Source: Bacteroidia bacterium (lineage in GTDB: Bacteria > Bacteroidota > Bacteroidia > Palsa-965). From it: a stretch of DNA of 64,000 nucleotides. Below the pieces are notes generated by a model. It was not told the DNA's origin. It saw nothing but the letters and a program-made list of their open reading frames with translations, and did no database searches. This document shows positions 18,527 through 26,280 of the stretch, one piece after another. Location of the stretch: NCBI GenBank assembly GCA_025454955.1, contig JALONL010000007.1, positions 5,001-69,000 on the forward strand, written 5' to 3'. Both the position numbers and the translations under genes were made by a program. Every line of letters starts with the position of its first letter. The stretch's first letter is position 1.

Positions 18527-18840
18527 ACAGCACCCTTACAATACAACGGTGTCATAGCCTTCTGATTGACATAAAATGCACTTAACGCCCAGTGTACAAA
18601 CGAAGCGCGGCTGCCCAGGGCTTTGTTAAACTGCTTTTCATTTACTTCTGTGCAGCTGTTGCACATGGCCTGCGGCAATTCGTCTGCTGTTCCGCATAAA
18701 TAACTTTCGAGCTGCAGCAAACCACCGTTGCGCCTTGCAAATACGCCACTCCAGAAATAAACACCTTCAATTTCCACATAAAAGGACAAACGTTCGGGCG
18801 TGGAGTTTTCATTGTCCATAAAATATCGCTTGCTTATCAT
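18511..18840 (-). CDS. hypothetical protein, last gene of the radical SAM operon
   Basis: A 109-residue cytosolic protein of unknown function with Cys residues in LCGTADELPQAMCNSC. Its ATG overlaps the stop of the radical SAM gene (ATGA arrangement at 18837-18840), so translation is almost certainly coupled. An in-frame ATG seven codons on (MDNENSTPERLSFYVEIE) is an alternative start. The text has aromatic-rich beta strands (SFYVEIEGVYFWSGVFARRN) and no known motif. A role together with the aminomutase-like enzyme is inferred from coupling only. Confidence 0.7.
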   Translation of the reverse strand: MISKRYFMDNENSTPERLSFYVEIEGVYFWSGVFARRNGGLLQLESYLCGTADELPQAMCNSCTEVNEKQFNKALGSRASFVHWALSAFYVNQKAMTPLYCKGAVAASA

Positions 18841-20150
18841 GACAGTGAGTATTGAGGTGAAACTTTTTTTAACTGATTAAAAAAGAGACTGTCGGCCGAC
18901 GATGCCGGCTGAAGTTCATCAAACCATTCGGCCTGATCATCATAGCGCGCAAAAAATGGTCTTCCGACCCAGTCGGGATTTCGGCCCTGCAATAAACGAA
19001 GCACCATTACCTTTTTATTCTCTATTTGCGACACACCAAGCAACTGTACTTTGCCCGGATCGCATGACATACTTGGCCCGCGCACGGTGCGGCATATTCC
19101 GCTTACATTCTGATAGGCACCGCGAAATACTTCCCAGGCTTTTACAAGCGGCACTGCAAAATACTGTCTTGCTCCGGTATCGCGCGGAATGAACATATAG
19201 TAAGGAATGCAGTTTTGATTTACCTGCTCGCGCCACATTGCTGCCCAGATTTCGGGCTTATCATTAATGCCTCTGAGAATCGGCGATTGTGTTCTGATTT
19301 GCGCACCGGTGGCACGAATTCGTTTTATGGCCTTTTTCACTTCATCGGTAGAGAGTTCGACAGTATGACTGAAATGTGCCATTACGGAAAGATTGATTCC
19401 TCTTTCCACCACACGTTCAAACAGGCGCAGTAATTCATCGGCATCATCGTCGGCAGTGAATCGGTATGGCCAGAAAGCAAGGGCTTTTGTGCCGATCCGG
19501 ATTGTTTGTAAATGTTCAATTCCCGCATTAAGCAGTGCATCAAAGTAACGCGAAAGAATTTCGGTGCGCATAATCATCGGATCGCCGCCGGTAAAAAGCA
19601 CATCAGTTACTTCCTTGTGTGCCCGCACATAATTTACAAGCTGTTGCGCTTCACGCATGGCAAACTTCAACTCGTTTATGCCCACAAACTGCGGCCATCT
19701 GAAACAAAATGTACAATAGGCATGACATGTTTGTCCCTGTGCAGGAAATACAAGTACGGTTTGCGGGTATTTATGCTGAATGCCTTCGAGACGTTCACCT
19801 TCAAAAAAAGGCATATTGTGCTCAAGCTGGCCGGCCGGATGCGGATTAAGCTGAAAGCGGATGCTGTTTACCATATTCTTCATCACATCGAGGCTGGCCC
19901 CTCTTTTCATGGTCGTGGCCAGAAGATCGTAGTGAAGCGGTTCAAGCATACCACGCTGCGGAAAGGTAAGTCTGAACATCGGATCATTTTCCGTATTGTT
20001 CCAGTCAATAAGCTGATCGGCTACATAGTTGTTCGTTTTAAAAGGCAATACAGCCGAAACAATTTTAATTTCCTGCAACTGAGCAGCAGTGAGCAGTTTC
20101 GATTGCGGCAGCTTATCAAGATTGTGTGCTAAAAACGCCTGATACTTCAT
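18837..20150 (-). CDS. KamA-family radical SAM protein (lysine 2,3-aminomutase-like)
   Basis: A 437-residue cytosolic radical S-adenosylmethionine enzyme. The cluster motif is C142-HAY-C146-TF-C149 in GQTCHAYCTFCFRWPQF, matching the CxxxCxxC pattern. TGGDPMIM and the SVMAHFSHTVELS segment fit the KamA barrel. The family interconverts alpha- and beta-lysine using PLP, but this subgroup has WPQF where classical KamA has RRHF, so the substrate is uncertain. The start MKYQAFLAHNLDK was chosen because longer in-frame options overlap the preceding small gene more. The operon order is 87-residue protein, this enzyme, 109-residue protein. Confidence 0.85.
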   Translation of the reverse strand: MKYQAFLAHNLDKLPQSKLLTAAQLQEIKIVSAVLPFKTNNYVADQLIDWNNTENDPMFRLTFPQRGMLEPLHYDLLATTMKRGASLDVMKNMVNSIRFQLNPHPAGQLEHNMPFFEGERLEGIQHKYPQTVLVFPAQGQTCHAYCTFCFRWPQFVGINELKFAMREAQQLVNYVRAHKEVTDVLFTGGDPMIMRTEILSRYFDALLNAGIEHLQTIRIGTKALAFWPYRFTADDDADELLRLFERVVERGINLSVMAHFSHTVELSTDEVKKAIKRIRATGAQIRTQSPILRGINDKPEIWAAMWREQVNQNCIPYYMFIPRDTGARQYFAVPLVKAWEVFRGAYQNVSGICRTVRGPSMSCDPGKVQLLGVSQIENKKVMVLRLLQGRNPDWVGRPFFARYDDQAEWFDELQPASSADSLFFNQLKKVSPQYSLS

Positions 20151-20379
20151 AGCTTTCTGTATTAAGTGGTACATCAGTTTCACACGCTATCACTTCAAGA
20201 GCTCTTTTGAATTTAGCGCGGTTTTCATGGTCTTTTTCACGGGCATAGGCAATACCGATAATTACAGACAACCAAACAATAGCTTTATCGTTGTATTGAG
20301 GTAAAAGTGTAAGCATATACTTTTCCACCTCGTCAGTATCAGCGCAAAGCAATATGCTGCCGGATAGTTGATCGACCAT
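20116..20379 (-). CDS. small hypothetical protein, first gene of the radical SAM operon
   Basis: An 87-residue protein with no recognisable domain. It starts MVDQLSGSILLCADTDEVEKYM and looks like an alpha-helical soluble protein (a KAIVWLSVIIGIAYAREKDHENR helix). Its end overlaps the radical SAM start by 35 nt on the same strand, suggesting coupling. Composition and placement favour a real gene. Function is unknown. Confidence 0.5.
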   Translation of the reverse strand: MVDQLSGSILLCADTDEVEKYMLTLLPQYNDKAIVWLSVIIGIAYAREKDHENRAKFKRALEVIACETDVPLNTESYEVSGVFSTQS

Positions 20380-20444
20380 AGCAATTATGTATTAAAGATT
20401 ATGTAATGAGAATCCGGATATGATTAATTTAATCTCCCGGAAAA

Positions 20445-20474
20445 CTTCCCCCGTGAATAACTCACAAGGGGAAG
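20445..20474. promoter_or_regulatory. 30-bp interrupted palindrome in the divergent region
   Basis: CTTCCCC (20445-20451) pairs with GGGGAAG (20468-20474), and inside it GTGA (20453-20456) pairs with TCAC (20462-20465). It has no T-run on either side, so an operator is more likely than a terminator. It lies between the radical SAM operon and the Crp/Fnr gene. Confidence 0.5.
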
Positions 20475-20528
20475 CACGTGTTGAACCAACATCACATCAC
20501 AAAATTATGCATTGAGAAAAGTATTACG

Positions 20529-20542
20529 TTGACTTATGTCAA
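20529..20542. promoter_or_regulatory. FNR/CRP-like operator TTGAC-N4-GTCAA
   Basis: The perfect palindrome TTGACTTATGTCAA closely matches the Fnr-type half-site layout (TTGAT-N4-ATCAA). It lies 47 bp before the Crp/Fnr start at 20589 and about where the -33 element should be, with a near-consensus -7 region (TATTTTGC) at 20566-20573. Autoregulation by the downstream protein is the simplest reading. Confidence 0.6.
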
Positions 20543-20588
20543 TTTAGATCTTTTTAACAACGCTTTATTTTGCAAAAACTTTTCTGAT

Positions 20589-21275
20589 ATGGCTAATGAT
20601 ACCCGCAGATACAATTTCACCAATCAGGAATTGTTTAAAAACATTCCTGCACAGACCAAACTGAATCTGGAAGAAAAAAAGGTGCGGAAGAAAGCTGCTG
20701 CAGGCAAACTAATTTATCGCGAAGGCACTTTTGCCAAAGGCATCTATATCATTAAACGCGGCAAAGTAAAAATCTATCAAACCAGCAAAGAAGGCAAGGA
20801 GCAAATCATGTATATCTATTCAAAGGGCGAAATAATGGGCTATCGTCCGCTCATCTGCGATTCTCCGCACCCGGTATCGGCTGCTGCACTTGAAGACTGC
20901 AGCTATGAGTTTATTCCGGGCGCACACTTTATGAAAGTGCTTGATTCTCATCCTGTACTGGTACGCGAACTGTTGAAGTCACTAAGTCATGAGTTTACTG
21001 TCTGGGTAAATACAATTTCTGTTTTTGCCCAACAACCGGTGAAGGAACGTATTGCACTTGCTCTTGTATTGTTACAGGAAAAATATTCCCATAACAGTGT
21101 TCCGGCCGATATTAATCTCTCGCGCGAGGATTTCGCAAATTATACAGGAACAGTAAAGGAAACTCTTGTACGTGTACTTCAGGAGTTCAAGAAAAATAAA
21201 ATTGTGAGCACTCAGGGGCGGAGAATAAGAATCATCAATATGAATGAGTTGAAAAGGATTGCGGGACTATCATGA
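20589..21275 (+). CDS. Crp/Fnr family transcriptional regulator
   Basis: A 228-residue regulator. A cyclic-nucleotide-binding type beta-roll spans about 35-140 (GKLIYREGTFAKGIYIIKRG, then KEQIMYIYSKGEIMGYRPLI). The dimer helix follows, then a winged helix about 165-225 with LSREDFANYTGTVKETLVRV as recognition region. No Cys cluster typical of oxygen-sensing Fnr is visible, so the effector is unknown. The ATG at 20589 is preferred: the 37 codons open upstream cover the operator and promoter. It is divergent from the KamA operon and may control it as well as itself. Confidence 0.9.
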   Translation: MANDTRRYNFTNQELFKNIPAQTKLNLEEKKVRKKAAAGKLIYREGTFAKGIYIIKRGKVKIYQTSKEGKEQIMYIYSKGEIMGYRPLICDSPHPVSAAALEDCSYEFIPGAHFMKVLDSHPVLVRELLKSLSHEFTVWVNTISVFAQQPVKERIALALVLLQEKYSHNSVPADINLSREDFANYTGTVKETLVRVLQEFKKNKIVSTQGRRIRIINMNELKRIAGLS

Positions 21276-21298
21276 AAACTGCAACTGCAAGTTCTCCG

Positions 21299-22495
21299 CT
21301 ACACCACTTCATCCAATTCATTACTGTACTTTTTACCTGAAATAAGCAGCCCTATCATCATTAATAAATTAGAAGCAAGAATCACAAACAGCAAAATTCC
21401 CTGATTAAACAAGGTTGTCTGCAGTGCAGCAGGAATACTGTAAAACAGGATTATGGTAATGAGTCCGCGGGGGGCGATAAATAATTCAGGGAACACATTA
21501 CTTTTCGAAATAAAGCGCAGAAATATGAGTCTTACAAGAATTATCGAAAGTGTTACCGCAGAACCAACAAGAAGTACATTCCCGTCATTGAGCTGTGAAA
21601 GCTCTATGCTAAACCCAAACAGTAAAAAGAAAAATGTCCTGATCAGAAAAGCTGATTCCGTGGTAATCACTTTCAGTTCTGAAGTAACAGCATCAAGCTT
21701 TCCGAGATGGAAAAACCGTTCAAACCGCTTTCTGACAAATAATCGCGGGTTATTTAATGCCAGACCAAAAATAAGTATGAGCAGAAGTGATGGCCAGTGA
21801 ACAATTTTAGCAAAAGAATATATAAGAATAAGGAATGCAAACACCAGAAAAAAACGTACATGCGACTTGGTGTAATTCAAGAGCAGTAAAAGCAGTAATG
21901 TAGAAAGAACGGCTAAAGCCACTATTCCCAAAAGCCCACCCAAAAATACAGGCAGTGAGCTTAACTGATTCCAGTTGTCGAGGATAACGTGATTAAACAA
22001 CATAATCCCTAAAATATCCGAGAAGGTGGATTCATAAACCACAAACTCTTTTTTCTGGAGTGATAGTCCTGAAACACTCGGAATGGCAATAGCACTGCTA
22101 ATTACGCCCAACGGAACTGCATAAACAACAGCCAGACGCCAGTCGGGTAATACAAGCGCATGTAAAACCCACGCAATTACACCCGATGTAACACACAAAA
22201 TAATCAGTGCCGAAAGAAACGAGCGCCCGATAAGAGGGACTACACTTCTGCTCAACTTTAAATCAAGCGAACCTTCAAGTACAATAAATATCAACCCGGT
22301 AACTCCCAGCAGTTCCACAAGCAACTGCGTATCGGGAACGGTAAACCCGTAAAACGATGCAGCATACCTGAGTCCTACTCCGGCTGAGATTAATAATAAT
22401 ACGGAAGGAAGTCTGAGATATCCGGAAATGATATTAAATAAATAGGAAAGAATGATAAGCGAAGAAATCAGAATTAATATCGGATATACTGTCAT
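21299..22495 (-). CDS. cation/proton antiporter (CPA family, NhaP/Kef-like)
   Basis: A 398-residue integral membrane protein with about 11-12 hydrophobic helices. The segment LPSVLLLISAGVGLRYAASF and the following GLIFIVLEGSLDLKL match the early helices of monovalent cation/proton antiporters. SAIAIPSVSGLSLQKKEFVVYESTFSDILGIMLFNHV holds the conserved acidic transport region. No C-terminal TrkA/RCK domain is present. It is expected to exchange Na+ or K+ for protons at the inner membrane. It is convergent with the Crp/Fnr gene. Ion specificity cannot be told from the sequence. Confidence 0.85.
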   Translation of the reverse strand: MTVYPILILISSLIILSYLFNIISGYLRLPSVLLLISAGVGLRYAASFYGFTVPDTQLLVELLGVTGLIFIVLEGSLDLKLSRSVVPLIGRSFLSALIILCVTSGVIAWVLHALVLPDWRLAVVYAVPLGVISSAIAIPSVSGLSLQKKEFVVYESTFSDILGIMLFNHVILDNWNQLSSLPVFLGGLLGIVALAVLSTLLLLLLLNYTKSHVRFFLVFAFLILIYSFAKIVHWPSLLLILIFGLALNNPRLFVRKRFERFFHLGKLDAVTSELKVITTESAFLIRTFFFLLFGFSIELSQLNDGNVLLVGSAVTLSIILVRLIFLRFISKSNVFPELFIAPRGLITIILFYSIPAALQTTLFNQGILLFVILASNLLMMIGLLISGKKYSNELDEVV

Positions 22496-22773
22496 AAAAA
22501 AAGTGTTTGTGATGAATAGTCATTCAATGATTAACAAACAAGAGCACAAAGTACTGCCAAAATTACCAACAACAGGCAAAAAAGATCAAGAGCCTGTATA
22601 AATTTCATCCTCCGGCTTTGTGATGACTTATTTTCCTCATCCTGGTTGCATTTTTGTCTCGGGCCATTATCGTCTGTAAAAACATCGTCTTCAAAATATA
22701 CCTTGTCTGAGAGCTGTTTTTGAATTTTCGAAGTTCAACTCATTCAAATTACTTCCACTGATCGATTAACTGA

Positions 22774-22781
22774 TATATTTG
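22774..22781 (+). promoter_or_regulatory. -7 box TATATTTG, 4 nt before the ClC ATG
   Basis: A perfect TAnnTTTG box ends 4 nt before the ATG at 22786, predicting a leaderless transcript. The 290-bp gap from the antiporter start (22496) is A+T-rich and I see no other feature in it. Confidence 0.55.
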
Positions 22782-22785
22782 CACA

Positions 22786-24561
22786 ATGCCTTTCAAAACA
22801 CTGCTGGATAAAATTTACGAATGGCGCACCAGGCACATCAGCAACCGCAATTTTTTAATTGTGGCCAGTTTACTTGTGGGGCTTGTGGCGGCTATAGCGG
22901 CTGTAGTGCTTAAAAGCACGGTGCATGGCATACAGCATTTGCTCGAACTGCTCAGGGCGGCTTCGGGCAATAACTACCTCTACTTTATTTTTCCGCTCAT
23001 CGGCATACTGCTTACGGTGTTTTATGTGCAGCGTTTTCGCGGCGGTAAGCTGGGGCGTGGTATTGCCAATATTCTTTACACCATTGTAAAAAAGTCGAGC
23101 AATGTGGAGCGCGACAAAGTGTATTCGCATGTAATTACAAGTGCGCTCACTGTGGGCTTTGGCGGCTCGGCCGGTTTGGAAGCACCCATTGTGGTAACCG
23201 GCTCGGCCATTGGCAGCAACACCGGGCGCGATTTGCGCATGAATTATAAAGAACGCACAGTGTTGCTGGCGGCAGGTGCGGCGGCGGGCATTGCGGCGGT
23301 GTTTAATACGCCCATTGCCGGAGTAATTTTTGCGGTGGAAGTGATTTTGATGGAGGTAGCCATTCCTTCGTTTATTCCGCTGCTCATTGCAGCAGCCACT
23401 GCGGCGGTGCTCTCGAACCTGCTGCAAAGCGAGCAGTTGTTTTTTCTCATTACCAAAGGCTGGGAATTCAAAGCCATTCCGTTTTATATTCTTCTGGGCA
23501 TTTGCATGGGCTTTGTTTCTGTGTATATTTCACGCCTTACGCTGCGCATTGAAAGTTTTTTCCGCAATAAAAAGAAAGTGTGGAAAAAAGCAGTGGCTGG
23601 CGGTATTGGTTTAGGCGTTTTGATTTTTTTGCTGCCGCCCCTGTATGGCGAAGGCTACCGCACCATTGAAAACTTGCTCAACGGCAATTACGAAATTCTT
23701 TATGGCGGAAGCTGGTACAGCAGTTTTATGCAAAGTCCGTGGATGCTGGTAATAGCCGGTTTGCTGCTGGTGTTTATTAAAGTGATTGCCACTTCGCTCA
23801 CCATCGGTTCGGGTGGTAATGGGGGAATTTTTGCGCCTTCGCTGTTTACCGGTGCGGTGGCGGGTTTTGTGTTTGCCTATTTCTTCAACCTCACGGGCAT
23901 TGTGGAACTTACCGTGCCCAACTTTATTGTAGCCGGAATGGCCGGTGCGCTGAGCGGTGTGGTTCATGCACCCATGACTGCCATCTTTCTTATTGCAGAG
24001 GTAACAGGCGGCTATGCTTTGTTTGTGCCGCTCATGATTGTATCGGCATTTTCGTATTTCATTTCGCGCTACTTCGAGCCGTATTCCATTTACACCAAAC
24101 GTCTTGCTGCCCGCGGATTGCTGCTTACACAAAACAAGGACAAGAATGTGCTGGCACGCCTCAAACTCAAAAAACTCATCGAAACCGATTTTACTCCCGT
24201 GCATTCGGGAGATACGCTGGGGCAATTGGTGGACACGTTTGCCAACTCCAAACGCAATGTATTCCCGGTACTCGGCCAAAACGACGAACTCATTGGCCTT
24301 GTTCAACTCGAAAACATCCGCGAAATCATGTTCCAGACCGAACGCTACGACACCACATTGGTAAGCGATTTAATGACACGCCCCGAGCTTACCATTGACA
24401 GTAACGAAAGCATGGTGGATGTAATGAAGAAGTTTGAACAGCACAATGCCTGGAATATTCCGGTGCTCGAAGACGGGAAGTATATCGGCTTTATTTCAAA
24501 ATCGACTTTGCTTACGCAGTACCGGAGTAAAATGGCGAAGCAGGATTCGGGGGTGGCTTAA
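22786..24561 (+). CDS. ClC-type chloride channel/transporter with CBS pair
   Basis: A 591-residue inner-membrane protein. The ClC domain spans about 20-440. The selectivity/gating motif appears as GSAGLEAP at 127-134, where E132 is at the place of the gating glutamate of GREGP in E. coli ClC. GSGGNGGIFAPSLFTGA is the later conserved motif. Two CBS domains follow at about 460-580 (ETDFTPVHSGDTLGQL, then LMTRPELTIDSNESMVDVM), which usually bind adenine nucleotides to regulate the channel. It moves Cl-, probably with H+ counter-transport. Its last 4 bp overlap the convergent Crp/Fnr gene. Confidence 0.93.
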   Translation: MPFKTLLDKIYEWRTRHISNRNFLIVASLLVGLVAAIAAVVLKSTVHGIQHLLELLRAASGNNYLYFIFPLIGILLTVFYVQRFRGGKLGRGIANILYTIVKKSSNVERDKVYSHVITSALTVGFGGSAGLEAPIVVTGSAIGSNTGRDLRMNYKERTVLLAAGAAAGIAAVFNTPIAGVIFAVEVILMEVAIPSFIPLLIAAATAAVLSNLLQSEQLFFLITKGWEFKAIPFYILLGICMGFVSVYISRLTLRIESFFRNKKKVWKKAVAGGIGLGVLIFLLPPLYGEGYRTIENLLNGNYEILYGGSWYSSFMQSPWMLVIAGLLLVFIKVIATSLTIGSGGNGGIFAPSLFTGAVAGFVFAYFFNLTGIVELTVPNFIVAGMAGALSGVVHAPMTAIFLIAEVTGGYALFVPLMIVSAFSYFISRYFEPYSIYTKRLAARGLLLTQNKDKNVLARLKLKKLIETDFTPVHSGDTLGQLVDTFANSKRNVFPVLGQNDELIGLVQLENIREIMFQTERYDTTLVSDLMTRPELTIDSNESMVDVMKKFEQHNAWNIPVLEDGKYIGFISKSTLLTQYRSKMAKQDSGVA

Positions 24562-25145
24562 TCGAGACTCTTCTTCTTAGCCAGATTACTGCGAATGCGG
24601 CTCAGCGACTGCGGGGTAATTTTGAGGTATGATGCAATATACTGCAAGGGCACAAGACGTATTATTTCAGGATTACGGATTAACAACTCGCGGTACTTGT
24701 CTTCGGCCGAACCGTAATTGAGAAAATCGTTGTCTTTTAGTTTATTGAGCAGCGTGGCTTCGGTTACGGTTTTGGTGGACAGATAAAAGTTGGGAATGCT
24801 TTGTGTAAGTTGTTCCCAGTCTTTGCGGTGAATTACATAAACCGTAGTATCGGTAACCGCCTGAATGGCATTTTCGCAGGGTTTAAGAGTGTAATAGCTT
24901 TCGAGATCGGAAAAGAACTGATTGGATCGGGCAAAGTATTTGGTGACTTCTTCGCCACTCTTTGCAATATCGTAAACTCTGAGAATTCCCGAATCGATAA
25001 ATGCTATTTCGTGCGCCACATCGCCGAAGCGGAGAAAATGTTCGCCGGCTTTGAAGTGTTTTTCACTCACCACACTTGTTATCTGGCTTATATTTCCTTC
25101 GTTTAAAATTGCGCCGAAGCGAAGTGTGGATTCGAGTTGTTTCAT
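24558..25145 (-). CDS. Crp/Fnr family regulator (cyclic nucleotide-binding domain)
   Basis: A 195-residue protein of the short Crp/Fnr class common in Bacteroidota. A beta-roll spans about 15-120 (FKAGEHFLRFGDVAHEIAFIDSG). The C-terminal helix-turn-helix near 165-190 (LQYIASYLKITPQSLSRIRS) has the normal Crp recognition pattern. Its ATG overlaps the stop of the upstream reductase gene (TAATG), so the two form an operon and the regulator may sense a product of that reductase. The effector is unknown. Confidence 0.88.
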   Translation of the reverse strand: MKQLESTLRFGAILNEGNISQITSVVSEKHFKAGEHFLRFGDVAHEIAFIDSGILRVYDIAKSGEEVTKYFARSNQFFSDLESYYTLKPCENAIQAVTDTTVYVIHRKDWEQLTQSIPNFYLSTKTVTEATLLNKLKDNDFLNYGSAEDKYRELLIRNPEIIRLVPLQYIASYLKITPQSLSRIRSNLAKKKSLD

Positions 25146-26167
25146 TACTTTTTGAGAATACCTGTTTTAAACACACTTTCGGCGCAGGCCAGCACGGCCT
25201 GTTTTACGGGGATGGGATTCCAGCCCAGTTGCTGCACGGCTTTGGAATGATTTATTTTTCGTTCCACACCCAGATCAATAAGTATCGGTTTAAGTGTTTT
25301 ATCGAAATTGGAAAACAGTCGCACAGCAAAATCGGGCAGAGACATTTTCGGAAATTTTCGTTGCGGGTAAGCTTCACGAAGAGTTTCCACCACCTGCTTA
25401 AAGGTAAGATAACCCGACGAACCGGCATAACGCTGGTTGGCCGCTTCGGGCTTTTCCATGGCCAGCAAAAGCAATTCGGCCACCGAACGCACATCGACCA
25501 TATCAAAACCGATGGCCGGAATGGCAGGCATGGTGCCGTCGAGCGATTTGATGACAATATTGGCCGAGGTGCCGAAATCTTCTTCCAGCACCGGCCCGAG
25601 AATTGCACCCGGCAGCACGGTAGCCAGCTCAAGTCCTGAAGTATCGTTTTTGATAAAGTCCCAGGCTGCTTTTTCGGCAATGGTTTTGCTTCGGAAATAC
25701 GGTGTGGTATCGGCCAGGTTGGAAACATCAGTCCACACCGTTTCGTCGAATGTGCCGCTTCGCTGGTCTTTCGCTCGGCCGTAAAGTATGGCCGATGACG
25801 ACGAGGTGAGCACTACTCTTTTCACACCGTTTGCGGCTGCGGCTTTTAAAATGGCCAATGTGCCCGCGCGTGCGGGGCCAATAAGTTCCTGTTCATTTTT
25901 GGGAAGTATGCGGGGAAAAGGCGAGGCAATGTGCTGCACATAATCCATGCCTCGGGTAAGTGTATTCCATATTTCGGTATCGCTCAAATCGGCTTTTACA
26001 AGGTGGAGATGCGTTGTATCTGCATAGCGGGCAATTACTTCGCGGATAGATTTTTCGCGGCTCATATCGCGCAGTGTGCCGGTTACTTCGTAACCTTTGC
26101 TGAGCAACTGAATAGCAGTGTGCGAACCCAGAAAACCGGTTACACCGGTAAGCAATACCTTTTTCAT
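25145..26167 (-). CDS. NAD(P)-dependent epimerase/dihydroflavonol-4-reductase-like protein
   Basis: A 340-residue extended SDR. The Rossmann motif GVTGFLGSH lies at residues 8-16 of the form starting MKKVLLTG. Also present are VQHIASPFPR, the active-site Ser region VVLTSSSSAILYG and a catalytic YFRSK (Y-x-x-x-K). These are the marks of aldehyde/dihydroflavonol reductases and related NAD-dependent epimerases. It is cytosolic with an unknown carbonyl substrate. The ATG at 26167 was chosen; 16 further upstream codons are open but do not fit the family. It is in an operon with the downstream Crp/Fnr gene. Confidence 0.9.
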   Translation of the reverse strand: MKKVLLTGVTGFLGSHTAIQLLSKGYEVTGTLRDMSREKSIREVIARYADTTHLHLVKADLSDTEIWNTLTRGMDYVQHIASPFPRILPKNEQELIGPARAGTLAILKAAAANGVKRVVLTSSSSAILYGRAKDQRSGTFDETVWTDVSNLADTTPYFRSKTIAEKAAWDFIKNDTSGLELATVLPGAILGPVLEEDFGTSANIVIKSLDGTMPAIPAIGFDMVDVRSVAELLLLAMEKPEAANQRYAGSSGYLTFKQVVETLREAYPQRKFPKMSLPDFAVRLFSNFDKTLKPILIDLGVERKINHSKAVQQLGWNPIPVKQAVLACAESVFKTGILKK

Positions 26168-26280
26168 TCTTCTGATAATTTGATGCGAAATTACAGGGTA
26201 TGAAAAAAGCAGCACTTCACATTTGGTAAAAAATACCGAAGGCTGCCGGATTACTTCTTTTTAACCCAACCGGTTTTCCG

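Noticed and set aside
20453..20465. Canonical CRP site (TGTGA-N6-TCACA) inside the 30-bp palindrome
   Set aside because: The inner arms are GTGA and TCAC with only 5 bp between, and the flanking base on the left is not T.
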